From Clostridiales bacterium (GTDB taxonomy: Bacteria; Bacillota; Clostridia; Saccharofermentanales; Saccharofermentanaceae), in assembly GCA_017552455.1 (NCBI GenBank), contig JAFZPX010000053.1:1-64000 (forward strand): DNA of 64,000 nucleotides, given 5' to 3'. Below are positions 35,490 through 44,364 of this stretch, one piece after another. Under the pieces are notes generated by a model. The model searched no databases. It was given only the letters and a program-made list of their open reading frames with translations, and was not told the origin of the DNA. Each line of letters begins with the position of its first letter. Positions within the stretch are counted from its first letter, which is position 1. A program made the position numbers and the translations under genes.

Positions 35490-35693
35490 TTATCCTGGAT
35501 GAACAGTCTTATTCGGATAGTCACGCTTACCGTCACGTCCGTTCAAGTTCTTCTCATTAGGAAGCATGTCTCCGAACTGACCGGGAGTAACCTGTTCAAT
35601 TTGAGTCAACCTATCCAGAAGACCGCCGGTAACCTGCTCGAGATCATCAGGTGCGAGTTCTTTTGCTTTGTTAAGTACATCTTTATCAGCCAT
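35490..35693 (-). CDS. Peptide with double-glycine leader, RiPP/bacteriocin-precursor-like
   Basis: The 67-residue peptide starts MADKDVLNKAKELAPDDLEQ, and its leader ends V-T-G-G at residues 21-24. This is the E-L-x-x-V-x-G-G pattern recognised by peptidase-containing ABC exporters (C39) in bacteriocin and RiPP systems. The core, about 43 residues, is polar and has no Cys and few Ser/Thr. No exporter, modifying enzyme or immunity gene is next to it, so it is an orphan precursor. AGGAGG and an extended -10 promoter precede it. Signal or toxin roles are both possible. Confidence 0.7.
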   Translation of the reverse strand: MADKDVLNKAKELAPDDLEQVTGGLLDRLTQIEQVTPGQFGDMLPNEKNLNGRDGKRDYPNKTVHPG

Positions 35694-35723
35694 AATTCTG
35701 TACCTCCTTAATTGCTATATTCG

Positions 35724-35732
35724 ATTATAGCA
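35724..35732 (-). promoter_or_regulatory. Extended -10 promoter of the double-glycine peptide gene
   Basis: TGCTATAAT on the minus strand lies 30 bases ahead of the ATG and directly after the terminator of the preceding gene. No clear -35 hexamer. Confidence 0.55.
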
Positions 35733-35766
35733 AAAGAAACAGCCGTGGATTTCTCCACGGCCGTTT
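35733..35766 (-). terminator. Terminator of the OB-fold-like lipoprotein gene
   Basis: On the minus strand ACGGCCGTGGA, loop GAAA and TCCACGGCTGT form a stem with one G-U pair, followed by TTCTTTTG. Confidence 0.75.
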
Positions 35767-35791
35767 GTTCACTTAAGTTTTACACCTGTTA

Positions 35792-36556
35792 TCAGTTAAC
35801 TGTTACGCCTGTGATGTGCGGATTAGCACCCTGATACCAGTAGAGGAAACCGGATACGTCGATAGTGTCACCAACGTTCAAAGCCTCAACTGCCTGATAA
35901 ACATCAGTGTCAGCACCTGTGAGATAAGACTCAACTGTGAAAGTCATTGTTGTCTCGCCGTTGGAAACTGTGAAGTAGAGGTCATCGCCCTGAGAACCGG
36001 AACCGTCCCAGCTGTAGAGGAATGCTTCACCGTTATCACCGGAAGCCTCAACTGTGAGACCTGTCATAGTAAAGTTTCTGTTCTGATTAGCGATAAGAGC
36101 ATCATCGTTACCAAAATCAGCTGTAAGATCTACAGGCTCCATGGGATTCTCCTGAACGAGATCCGTGAACTCGAATGTAGCATCTGTAATCTCGATCTCA
36201 CCTTCCCACTCACTCTTATAACCTGTTACGAGGATTGTAGCGCCCTCTGCAACTCCTTCAGAATCCTCTTCGGAGCAAGCCATGTTATAGATGAAATAAG
36301 CACCATCACCGTCAAAAGCCTGAGCGTAAACAGTAATCTGGTCTTCCCACCAGGACTGTGTAGCCATAACTGTACAAAGAACTGTTACCTCTGTGTCGAG
36401 AGCAGCTGCATCATACTCAGCATAAGACATGTACTCGTAATCAACAGCAGCCTGTGTCTCTTCCGTCTCAGCAGCTGTGTCAGCAGCACAAGCGAATACT
36501 GAAAGAGCCATAGCAGCAACAACAGCGAGGGACAAAACCTTCTTCATTGCCTTCAT
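35792..36556 (-). CDS. Secreted lipoprotein with OB-fold-like domains
   Basis: The ATG at 36556 is chosen because GAAGGG precedes it and a signal peptide follows. The 254-residue protein has a signal sequence ending VFAC (lipobox with Cys at about residue 22), then an acidic linker. Two beta-rich segments follow (about 45-120 and 140-250), with the pattern EVTVLCTVMATQSWW...AYFIYN...GATILVTGYKS, typical of bacterial OB-fold lipoproteins. The ligand is unknown. A terminator lies just downstream. Confidence 0.75.
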   Translation of the reverse strand: MKAMKKVLSLAVVAAMALSVFACAADTAAETEETQAAVDYEYMSYAEYDAAALDTEVTVLCTVMATQSWWEDQITVYAQAFDGDGAYFIYNMACSEEDSEGVAEGATILVTGYKSEWEGEIEITDATFEFTDLVQENPMEPVDLTADFGNDDALIANQNRNFTMTGLTVEASGDNGEAFLYSWDGSGSQGDDLYFTVSNGETTMTFTVESYLTGADTDVYQAVEALNVGDTIDVSGFLYWYQGANPHITGVTVN

Positions 36557-36651
36557 ATAAATACCCTTCTTTCTTACGGACATTTGGTATAGTTATACGT
36601 CCGCCAACATCAATGTAATTATAGTCTAATTTTCAGCGTATTAAAGAGCTG

Positions 36652-38238
36652 TCAATTCTTTTTGCGCTTTTTTACCAAATCGCATCCAAAATAAGCTCCT
36701 ATTCCTATCCAAACTACACCAAGTGTAATCAGCAGGATCTTGGACTCCTTAGGCAGTGCACCAAGTTCCGCCCTGCTGTCCTTAGAAGCCGACAACTGGT
36801 CCAGACGGTAAAGTGCCGTCACCTCTTCATACAGGTTCTCGATATACGCATCATCGATAGTCTCACGCCTTCGGACAGATTTGACCGTATTGTTGATAAG
36901 CTGCGCCGCCGCATTACGAAGCGACGTGGAGCCGTTAAATACGGGCGTAACAAATGTATTGTTGATGTTCTCCAGGAACATATTCGTTACGTCTATCTTT
37001 ATGCTGTACTCATTAGGATCGTTAAGGTAGTCCTGATAAGCCTGCGACTCCTGCGCCATCGTGGTTACCGGAACATAACCTTCCGTACCCGCATACGCGA
37101 TCTGCACATCATTTGTAAGCAGATACTGCGCGAAAAGCCATGAAGCCAGCACCTCCTGCGGGTCTTCTTTATTAAAGACGCACACTGAAGGCCCCTGAGA
37201 GATCATCTGAGGGTTCTCGGTATCAAACTGCGGAACAGGTCTTACCACCATCTCGAAGTCAACGACATTGCTCTCGTGTATATCAGACAGCGGAGCATCA
37301 GGACCCATCCATGTAGAACCGGCAGTAGAGTCAACACCAAAGATACACTGACCTGCATTAAGGAAGTTACCGGGGTAACCGGATACGGTAAACGTAGAAA
37401 ATGCACCCTGCCCAACTTCATCTGCGATAGTATGCAGAATCGATGTGGTCGTGTCATTGAAGATACCGATATTACCGTATTCATCGGAGTATCCGGCATC
37501 GAGCTGACGGAGCATCGTGATCATCATGTTATCTGAAGACTTATAGATGAAAGGTATCATTACCTCCTGACCGTTAACCACATAAGTTCCGTCAGGGTTC
37601 TTCGCAGTAGCGGCATTACTTACTTCCCAGATAAAGTCCCATGTAACGATATCGGGGATCTCATAACCCAGAGCCTCTACATAAGTCTTGTTGATATACA
37701 AAGCCTCAGTAGATCTCATATACGGCATGCAGTAATGAACACCGTTGATAACGCACTCATCGAGGAACTCGGGAACTATCTGATCGACAGTCGGAGAATC
37801 GAACACCAGCTCGGATCCGCCTAATCCGTATCGCTCATCAGTAAACAGATTATCGAGTGGAACGACTGTATTATCACCCGATATATAAGTCGCTATATGG
37901 TCGGGATAAGTGATACAGACATTAGGCGTCGTATCAGTCGCGATGTTCGTGATTACGTCGTTATAGATCTTGTTGTAATCGGTATACAGACGGATATTTA
38001 CATGGATATTGGGATAGAGGTGTTCAAAATCTGCTATCGCCTGATTATAGATATTCGTCTGATTGATGTTTGTATCATTCTTTGCCCAGAAAGTGATATT
38101 GAATTCCCTTGAAGTATCAAAGTATTCAGGAACGATGAACTCGTTACGCTTTACATTGCCATGACAGCCTGTAAGGCCCACTGAAGACAGTGCGAAGGCA
38201 GAAGCAAGAATGAGTGATAAGGCTTTACGCATTTTCAT
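36652..38238 (-). CDS. Sugar ABC transporter substrate-binding lipoprotein with C-terminal membrane helix
   Basis: The 528-residue protein has a signal peptide and lipobox LTGC (Cys about residue 25), then a family-1 extracellular solute-binding fold: NITFWAKNDTNI, IPEFLDECVINGVHYCMPYMRST, GQCIFGVDSTAGSTW. Unusually, it ends in a second membrane helix (about 500-524) followed by KKRKKN, so it would be tethered at both ends. It is the fourth gene of an operon ATPase-permease-permease-SBP and starts in an ATGA overlap with the second permease. The substrate is probably an oligosaccharide (inference). Confidence 0.92.
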   Translation of the reverse strand: MKMRKALSLILASAFALSSVGLTGCHGNVKRNEFIVPEYFDTSREFNITFWAKNDTNINQTNIYNQAIADFEHLYPNIHVNIRLYTDYNKIYNDVITNIATDTTPNVCITYPDHIATYISGDNTVVPLDNLFTDERYGLGGSELVFDSPTVDQIVPEFLDECVINGVHYCMPYMRSTEALYINKTYVEALGYEIPDIVTWDFIWEVSNAATAKNPDGTYVVNGQEVMIPFIYKSSDNMMITMLRQLDAGYSDEYGNIGIFNDTTTSILHTIADEVGQGAFSTFTVSGYPGNFLNAGQCIFGVDSTAGSTWMGPDAPLSDIHESNVVDFEMVVRPVPQFDTENPQMISQGPSVCVFNKEDPQEVLASWLFAQYLLTNDVQIAYAGTEGYVPVTTMAQESQAYQDYLNDPNEYSIKIDVTNMFLENINNTFVTPVFNGSTSLRNAAAQLINNTVKSVRRRETIDDAYIENLYEEVTALYRLDQLSASKDSRAELGALPKESKILLITLGVVWIGIGAYFGCDLVKKRKKN

Positions 38239-39059
38239 CCCTTTATACCCTCCCTTGAGACTCCTGCCATGATCTTCTTTCTGAAGATGAGGAAGAGTAT
38301 TATGAGCGGTACTGATACAGCAACAACAGCCGCCATCATCGCAGGAATGTTGTCACGTCCGAAGCCGTTCTCACGAATCTCCTGTATACCGTTACTTACC
38401 AGGAAGTAATTCGGATCATCAGTGATGAGTCTGGGCCAAACGTATGAGTTCCAGCACTCGATGACCTTGAGGATGATAACCGTGATAATAGTAGGCTTAC
38501 ATATGGGCACCATTACCTTGAACAGATACTTAAGATCGGAAGTTCCGTCGACCTTGGCCGCATAGTACAGCTCATCCGGAACCTGCTCAAAGTTCTGCTT
38601 AAGAAGATATATGTAGAATACCGACGTTACTGACGGCAGTATAAGTCCCATGAAGGTGTTACGCATGTCGAGGTTAGTGATCGTAACGAAGTTCGTGATG
38701 ATAACGAGCTCGTTAGGGATCATCATAAGTGCGAGGAAGCCTACGAAGAGAAGCTCACGTCCCCTGAAGTCGATACGTGCAAACGCATACGCCGCGAAGA
38801 TAATTACAAGCACCATGAGTGCAGTGGTAGCGAGCGTGAATATGAGTGTATTCGCGAAATATTTCGCAAGGGGTACTGCTGTAAACGCAGACTGGTAGTT
38901 CTCGAATGTAGGTGAAGTCGTGAAGAACTTCGGTATCCTCTCTCCTGCGTAGGAAGCGTAGCTCTTGATACTCGAGAGCACCATCCAATAGAACGGGAAA
39001 AGGACGACAACGGCCCATACCGCGAGGAGGAAGTAGATTATGGCTTTCTTTGCTTTCAT
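38235..39059 (-). CDS. Carbohydrate ABC transporter permease (MalG-like)
   Basis: The 274-residue frame begins with MKAKKAIIYFLLAVWAVVVL at 39059. The longer open frame ahead of it runs through the preceding permease gene out of register and is rejected. The EAA-like loop DELYYAAKVDGTSDLKYLFKVMVPICKP marks the ATPase contact, and six helices are visible. The pair with the gene at 39071 forms the membrane channel of a CUT1-type sugar importer. Confidence 0.93.
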   Translation of the reverse strand: MKAKKAIIYFLLAVWAVVVLFPFYWMVLSSIKSYASYAGERIPKFFTTSPTFENYQSAFTAVPLAKYFANTLIFTLATTALMVLVIIFAAYAFARIDFRGRELLFVGFLALMMIPNELVIITNFVTITNLDMRNTFMGLILPSVTSVFYIYLLKQNFEQVPDELYYAAKVDGTSDLKYLFKVMVPICKPTIITVIILKVIECWNSYVWPRLITDDPNYFLVSNGIQEIRENGFGRDNIPAMMAAVVAVSVPLIILFLIFRKKIMAGVSREGIKG

Positions 39060-39070
39060 GCTACACCCCC

Positions 39071-39994
39071 TTAAGTATTGTCCGTAGCCTTGCGGCTTAC
39101 GATCAGGTTGATGACTGTTATCGTGAGTACTATCGCGAAAAGTATGATAGCCGCGGACGAAGCATAAGAAGGATATCCTCCGCCGTCGCCGTAGAGCATG
39201 TCGTATACATAACCTACGATAGTATTCATTCCGGCTGCATTGAGGTCGACTCCGAAGATAGCAACAGCATCGGAATAAGCCTTGAACGCACCGATGAATC
39301 CTGTGATTACAAGATAAACGATCATGGGAGAGATCATCGGAAGTGTGATCCTCCAGAACATTCTCCATGAGGACGTGCCATCGATCCTTGCGGACTGATA
39401 GTAGACTTCAGGAACCGACGCCAGTGACGAAGTCAGGATCAGTATCTTGAACGGCATAACTATCCAGATGACATAGACGGAGAGCACGAGCATCTTTGCC
39501 CAGTAAGGGCCGTCGATAAAGTCGACAGGACTGATGCCGAACTTACCGATGATGAGATTTACGAGTCCGTCTGTATAAGGCGTCTTCTGAAACAGGATCA
39601 TGAATACGAGACCTACCGCAAGTGTATTCGTGACGTACGGCAGGAAGAATATTGTCTGGAACATATTTTTCAAAGTCTTTATCGAGTTCAGTCCGAGTGC
39701 TATCAGAAGCGACAGTATGGTAGATGCCGGAACTGTGATTATTACCAAGATGAACGTATTCTTGACCGCCTTAAGGAAATACGGATCTCTTAAGACGTAC
39801 TGGTAATTATAGAAACCCACACCGAACGAAGACTGCGATGCGGAATTGTATCCTTCTTCGAATGAATAGATAAAAACGTCAATCAGCGGATAGACCATGA
39901 ATGCGACCAGGAAGAGCAATGCAGGCAGAAGGTACACCCAGCCCCTTACATTGGTCGCGACACTGTTGACGCCACTCAGTGTCTTCTTGCTCAT
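39071..39994 (-). CDS. Carbohydrate ABC transporter permease (MalF-like)
   Basis: The 307-residue protein starts with MSKKTLSGVNSVATNVRGWV and has six membrane helices, with the EAA loop VPEVYYQSARIDGTSSWRMFWRITLPMISP. Its start overlaps the ATPase gene by 4 bases (ATGA). It works with the second permease, the ATPase and the binding protein of the same operon. Confidence 0.93.
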   Translation of the reverse strand: MSKKTLSGVNSVATNVRGWVYLLPALLFLVAFMVYPLIDVFIYSFEEGYNSASQSSFGVGFYNYQYVLRDPYFLKAVKNTFILVIITVPASTILSLLIALGLNSIKTLKNMFQTIFFLPYVTNTLAVGLVFMILFQKTPYTDGLVNLIIGKFGISPVDFIDGPYWAKMLVLSVYVIWIVMPFKILILTSSLASVPEVYYQSARIDGTSSWRMFWRITLPMISPMIVYLVITGFIGAFKAYSDAVAIFGVDLNAAGMNTIVGYVYDMLYGDGGGYPSYASSAAIILFAIVLTITVINLIVSRKATDNT

Positions 39995-41094
39995 GTGAAT
40001 CTGATCCTCTCTTCTGTCTCTTTATCGAAGATAAATGTCTTATGCGGCTTGACGTTGAACTTAACCGTCGTTGCATCACGATCAACTTCATTCTCCGCGC
40101 TGATGATCGCACGAATGACTTCACTGGCAGCGTGATTCTTACATACGACACTTATGTCTCTTCCCATTACATCCACTCCGGTAAGATCACATGTAAGCTT
40201 ACCGTTCTTATCTACTTCAAAGCCTTCAGGCCTTATGCCGATCCATACAGGCTTGTCATCGACGCCCTTAACATCAAGGATCTTCTCGCTCTTCTTATCG
40301 TTGCCGACGAAGAGTCCGCCGTTCTTAACGTATCCTTCGAATACATTGATCTTCGGAGTTCCAAGGAAGCATGCGACGAACAGATTGATCGGATCATCGT
40401 AGACCTCCTGAGGCTTGCCTATCTGATTAAGAACGCCGTCTTTCATTACAATGATCATGTCGGAGATACTCATAGCCTCTTCCTGATCGTGAGTAACGAA
40501 GATAGTGGTGATTCCCGTCTCTCTTTGAATTCTTCTTATCTCTTCTCTTGTTTGAAGTCTCAGTCTCGCATCAAGGTTCGACAGAGGCTCATCCATGAGA
40601 AGTACGTTAGGCATCTTAACGAGAGCTCTCGCGATGGCTACTCTTTGCTGCTGACCACCTGACATCTGTCCGGGCTTTCTGTCCATGAGATTCTCGATTT
40701 GAACGAGCTTAGCAGCTTCGAGGGCTCTTTTGTCCATCTCTTCCTTGCTAAGCCTTGCTTCACCTTTAACATTCTCAAGCGGGAACTTGATTATCTGTCT
40801 TACTGTAAGATGCGGATAAAGAGCGTAATTCTGGAAAACAAGACCGACTCCCCTCTTCTCCGGAGGAACATTCGTGACATCATTCTCGCCGAAGTAAAGC
40901 TTACCTGAAGTCGGGCTCTCGAGTCCGCAGATCATGTAAAGCAGCGTACTCTTGCCGCAGCCGGACGGGCCGAGGAGACAGACGAGCTTACCGTCAGGTA
41001 TATCCAGGGTAAAGTCATCTACCGCTGTTACACCCGAGCTCTTCTTGTCTCTTGCGGGGAAAACCTTCGTGAGATTCTCGATCTTTACATTCAT
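39991..41094 (-). CDS. Sugar ABC transporter ATPase (MsmK/UgpC-like)
   Basis: The 367-residue ATPase has Walker A GPSGCGKSTLLYMICGLE (residues 38-46 for GPSGCGKST), the signature MSGGQQQRVAIARAL, Walker B VLLMDEPLSNLDARLR and the switch TIFVTHDQEEAMSIS. The C-terminal TOBE-type region is present (about 280-367). It belongs to the MalK/UgpC family that energises CUT1 sugar importers. The RES gene ends 19 bases upstream on the same strand, so read-through from the metal-transporter/RES unit is likely. Confidence 0.95.
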   Translation of the reverse strand: MNVKIENLTKVFPARDKKSSGVTAVDDFTLDIPDGKLVCLLGPSGCGKSTLLYMICGLESPTSGKLYFGENDVTNVPPEKRGVGLVFQNYALYPHLTVRQIIKFPLENVKGEARLSKEEMDKRALEAAKLVQIENLMDRKPGQMSGGQQQRVAIARALVKMPNVLLMDEPLSNLDARLRLQTREEIRRIQRETGITTIFVTHDQEEAMSISDMIIVMKDGVLNQIGKPQEVYDDPINLFVACFLGTPKINVFEGYVKNGGLFVGNDKKSEKILDVKGVDDKPVWIGIRPEGFEVDKNGKLTCDLTGVDVMGRDISVVCKNHAASEVIRAIISAENEVDRDATTVKFNVKPHKTFIFDKETEERIRFT

Positions 41095-41113
41095 GCCTTT
41101 AATCCTCCGTATC

Positions 41114-42256
41114 TTAGGGTTCCAGGAAATATTCGATCTTTATCTTAAACTCTCTAACATCCGTAAGCTGCGCGATTTCCGTGTACTTCGGAAGAACATT
41201 ATAGTCTCCGCTCTCAGGCGTGATCTCGGGGCCATAGAAAAACACTACATCAAAGCCGTTGCCTACAGCACTGTCATACTTGATACCGTCGAAGCCGTAC
41301 CCTCTAACGTATTCAGCAACAAGCTGCGTCGCGACATACTCGATAGTCTTCTCCGTCTCATTCGGCTTACCTACCTCGATAGCGAACCTTCTAAGGAAGT
41401 CCTGATACACCGCCATCTCGGGGTTGTACTTGGGAGAGAAGATATCTACAGCCTTCTCGTAGATATTAGCCTTGGTCCAGTCAATGACCGTGAGTTCTTT
41501 TATAGTCTTAAAGCGTCCTATAAGCACGCGCTCATTCGCACGAAGTCTTCCCTCTTTAAGTGCCGTCGCCTCATCCTCGGCAACATAGAAATACGATATG
41601 CCTTCAGGATTCATTCGGCCCGACTGTGAGTTAGTCTTATCTGCAGGTCCGATCGACGCCTCATCGAGGTCGTAGTCCCTGCCTCTTTTAAACTTCGAAT
41701 CTATAACACGTGCGCGGTAAAGCTCCGTACCGGGCTCGATCTCCTCCTTAAGATTCTTAAGACAAGTCTCATAGAGCTTACGAAGCATGTCCGTACGCCT
41801 GTTCGCTTTGCCCTCGCCTCTGGGCGTCAGATCAAAGAAGCGGTTATAGTACTTGCAGTCGTGCTCGAAGTTACGCCAGATTCTGTACTGCTCTTCATCA
41901 TCACCTTCGGACTCGAGCTTAAGCCTGTACGTCTTCTTATCCACATCCCCTATATTCTCGAAAAGCTTCTTCGTAAGATCGTGCTCCCTGTGGTTCTCCC
42001 ACTCAAAGAGGATAACGCGGTCATTTAATATATCGAACAAAGACAGATGGTTCTCGCCTTCCTCCTTGGTATCGTCGTAGGCGCGGTCTATACCCATCTT
42101 AATGAAAATGCCTAGCTTATCTGTATCTATCTTAGTACCGCTGTTGCTCTTACAGTAAGGACAGGTCTCATCCGAGGCAAATCCGAACTCACGGATAAAA
42201 GCATGGAATCTGTCACGCTTAGGGTTAAAACAATTGCTGCAACAGAAATCTTCCAT
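41114..42256 (-). CDS. RES-domain protein with N-terminal zinc-ribbon (HEPN/RES family)
   Basis: Residues 1-40 form a zinc-ribbon (CCSNC and CPYC). A helical region follows to about residue 170, then a RES domain at 175-350: GTELYRARVIDS, GRMNPEGISYFYVAEDEATALKE and AVYQDFLRRFAIEVG. RES domains of the MbcT/ParT type cleave or modify NAD in toxin-antitoxin systems. The Arg, Tyr and Glu positions expected for the catalytic pocket (LYRAR, YFYVA, TALKE) are visible. No Xre-type antitoxin is adjacent; the gene follows the MntP-ZIP fusion by one base and precedes a sugar ABC ATPase gene. Whether it is toxic or enzymatically active is unknown. Confidence 0.8.
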   Translation of the reverse strand: MEDFCCSNCFNPKRDRFHAFIREFGFASDETCPYCKSNSGTKIDTDKLGIFIKMGIDRAYDDTKEEGENHLSLFDILNDRVILFEWENHREHDLTKKLFENIGDVDKKTYRLKLESEGDDEEQYRIWRNFEHDCKYYNRFFDLTPRGEGKANRRTDMLRKLYETCLKNLKEEIEPGTELYRARVIDSKFKRGRDYDLDEASIGPADKTNSQSGRMNPEGISYFYVAEDEATALKEGRLRANERVLIGRFKTIKELTVIDWTKANIYEKAVDIFSPKYNPEMAVYQDFLRRFAIEVGKPNETEKTIEYVATQLVAEYVRGYGFDGIKYDSAVGNGFDVVFFYGPEITPESGDYNVLPKYTEIAQLTDVREFKIKIEYFLEP

Positions 42257-42257
42257 A

Positions 42258-43619
42258 TCAGCCTCCGGTAGTAAATGTAAGCACCATCATGATGCAGAAG
42301 AATGCGAGAAATGACAATGTTCCCTTATCCGAATGCTTCTCGGTCTTCATTGAAGGGATATTCTCTTCTATAACAAGGAATGTTATCGCGCCACCAGTCA
42401 ACGCCATAACAAAAGGAAGTATCGAGGGGAACTTCATTCCGATTATTATCACTGCTATACCAAGGATAGGTTCGATAACACCTGAAAGTACACCCATAAG
42501 GAAAGATGTGCTCTTTACCTCACCGCTCTCGTGCAAAGGGGATGAAACAAACGCACCCTCAGGGACATTTTGCAGTGCGATACCGATAGTAAGCGCAGCT
42601 GCTGCAGGAAGCGTCACAAATGTTGAAGCATCGAGGTAGCCTGCGAACATAACACCAACCGCCATACCTTCCGGTACATGATGGATCATCTCGGAAAGCA
42701 TTATTTTATGTGAACTCTTAAGCTTGCTAGAAGGACCTTCCTCAGCCTCCATATAGATATGCTTATGAGGAACCAGCTTATCGAGACCATACTGGAATAT
42801 GATACCTAGTGAGAATCCCAAAGCGGCCGTCAGTATCCTGCCGTTATGAATCGAAGGATAAAGCAGTGTCCATACTGCACATGCGAGCATAATGCCGCCT
42901 GCCATGCCTGTAAATATAAGCTTTATGTCATCGCCGAGTTTCCTGTCAATGACAAAAACGAGTGCAGAACCAAGTATTGTTCCTACGAACGGTATAAGCA
43001 AACCGAACAAAACATCCGTATTACTCATGAAGCCCAGGATTCCGTAATGTTCAAGAATAACCTTCAATCCGATGAATACAAGAATGAAACCGCCTGCGGC
43101 TTCAGCACCGGACTGATACCTTGTACCGAATGCATTTCCTATATGCACACCTGCACAGGCAAATACGAATGTGATGCAGGCGATGGTAATACAAGCAAAT
43201 ATGGTGTTAAGAAGTTCCGTTGTATTCCAGACTTCAACAGGGACAGCCACCAAAGTAACGCCGACTGCAAGAGCATCTATGGATGTCGCTACAGCAAGTG
43301 TCAGCATGGTCCTGAAATTAAATCCGGGCTTTGTCTCCTCTTCTTCGGAAGAGAAAGCTTCCCTGATCATATTCACGCCCAGGAATCCGAGCAAAACTAA
43401 AGCTACCCACGGCGCTACCTTATCGATAAAGAACGAGAAATAAGAACTCAGAAGATATCCTGCCATCGGCATGATGAAATGGAAACAACCGAACCATGCA
43501 CCGCATGTTAAAACCTGCTTAGTGGTTGCCTTCTTTGTCTCTATACCTTTGCAGATCGATACTGCAAAAACGTCCATGGACATGCCTATCGCGAGGAGTA
43601 TAAGTTCAACTAATCCCAT
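42258..43619 (-). CDS. MntP-ZIP fusion metal transporter
   Basis: Residues 1-195 form a complete MntP-type (DUF204) manganese exporter-like domain: LLAIGMSMDVFAVSICKG and ATSIDALAVGVTL, with the two conserved Asp residues. Residues 205-453 are a ZIP family transporter domain with MLSEMIHHVPEGMAVGV and ALQNVPEGAFVSSPL (metal sites HHVPEG and QNVPEG) and IEPILG. MntP proteins export Mn2+, whereas ZIP proteins usually import or equilibrate Zn2+/Mn2+, so the joining is striking. The start ATG is 8 bases from a perfect -10 box. The RES gene follows after one base. Direction and metal of transport are not deducible. Confidence 0.88.
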   Translation of the reverse strand: MGLVELILLAIGMSMDVFAVSICKGIETKKATTKQVLTCGAWFGCFHFIMPMAGYLLSSYFSFFIDKVAPWVALVLLGFLGVNMIREAFSSEEEETKPGFNFRTMLTLAVATSIDALAVGVTLVAVPVEVWNTTELLNTIFACITIACITFVFACAGVHIGNAFGTRYQSGAEAAGGFILVFIGLKVILEHYGILGFMSNTDVLFGLLIPFVGTILGSALVFVIDRKLGDDIKLIFTGMAGGIMLACAVWTLLYPSIHNGRILTAALGFSLGIIFQYGLDKLVPHKHIYMEAEEGPSSKLKSSHKIMLSEMIHHVPEGMAVGVMFAGYLDASTFVTLPAAAALTIGIALQNVPEGAFVSSPLHESGEVKSTSFLMGVLSGVIEPILGIAVIIIGMKFPSILPFVMALTGGAITFLVIEENIPSMKTEKHSDKGTLSFLAFFCIMMVLTFTTGG

Positions 43620-43627
43620 AGTTAGTA

Positions 43628-43668
43628 ATTATACTCCTAAGCGCCTTAAATGTCGCCTTCAAGGCGAC
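43628..43668 (-). promoter_or_regulatory. Promoter with overlapping palindromic operator ahead of the MntP-ZIP gene
   Basis: On the minus strand GCGACA (-35, complement 43651-43656), a 17-base spacer and TATAAT (-10, 43628-43633) lead to an ATG 8 bases later. A perfect palindrome GTCGCCTT-G-AAGGCGAC (43652-43668) overlaps the -35 box, a typical repressor site. The divergent VWA gene starts 57 bases further, so the site could serve both genes. Confidence 0.55.
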
Positions 43669-43725
43669 CACTCCTCCCTTCATTCACGATAAGCTTAAGC
43701 CAACAAACAAAGGGAGGATACGACC

Positions 43726-44364
43726 ATGAAAATGAATCTTACAGAACTGGTATTCATACTCGACAAGAGCGGAAGCATGCACGGACTCGAAGAAGACACG
43801 ATCGGCGGCTTCAACTCCATGATCGAGAAGCAGAAGAACGTGGACGGACAGTGCCTTGTGTCGTGTGTGCTTTTCGATAACAAAAGCGAGGTCATTTTCG
43901 ACAGAGAAAACATTAGCGGCATCCCTGAGATGACACGCAAGGACTACGTTCCCGGAGGCTGTACGGCACTTATAGACGCTTTGGGAGGCGCGATCAAGCA
44001 CATCGGCAACATCCACAAGTACATCCGCGAGGAAGATGTGCCGGAGCACACGATCTTTGTCATCATCACGGACGGCATGGAGAACGCGAGCCACAAGTAC
44101 ACTTCCGGCAAGGTTAAGAAAATGGTGAAGAAAAAAGAGAAGGAATCAGGCTGGGAGTTCCTGTATCTTGCGGCCAACATCGATGCAGTCAGCACAGGAG
44201 CTGTAATGGGTTTCAGAGAGGACAGATCCGTAAACTATAAGGCTTCAGCCAAGGGCACGGAGCACCTTTACGAAGCAGTCGGCTGCGCACTCAATTCCAT
44301 GAGAAGCAATATGGCGGTAGATAAGTGCTGCTTCGAACAGCTCGAAGAGGATGCCCGTTCTTAA
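43726..44364 (+). CDS. von Willebrand factor type A (VWA) domain protein
   Basis: The 212-residue protein is a single VWA domain. The metal-ion-dependent adhesion motif is LDKSGSMHG (D-x-S-x-S, residues 12-16), with the Thr at [11 protein letters not shown] and [11 protein letters not shown]. It has no signal peptide, so it is cytoplasmic. GGGAGG precedes the ATG. It is convergent with the macro-domain gene, with a 4-base overlap, a pairing I believe is common in Firmicutes. TerY-like VWA proteins work in stress or chaperone systems; a specific role is unknown. Confidence 0.88.
   Translation: MKMNLTELVFILDKSGSMHGLEEDTIGGFNSMIEKQKNVDGQCLVSCVLFDNKSEVIFDRENISGIPEMTRKDYVPGGCTALIDALGGAIKHIGNIHKYIREEDVPEHTIFVIITDGMENASHKYTSGKVKKMVKKKEKESGWEFLYLAANIDAVSTGAVMGFREDRSVNYKASAKGTEHLYEAVGCALNSMRSNMAVDKCCFEQLEEDARS

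Noticed and set aside
39060-39368. Long N-terminal extension of the second sugar permease
   Set aside because: It reads the first permease gene out of frame and lacks a ribosome site; the start at 39059 fits the MalG-like family.
43620-43725. Manganese riboswitch (yybP-ykoY) ahead of MntP-ZIP
   Set aside because: A GGGAGGAG and hairpin are there, but no conserved internal loops of that riboswitch could be matched and the predicted transcript starts too close to the ATG.
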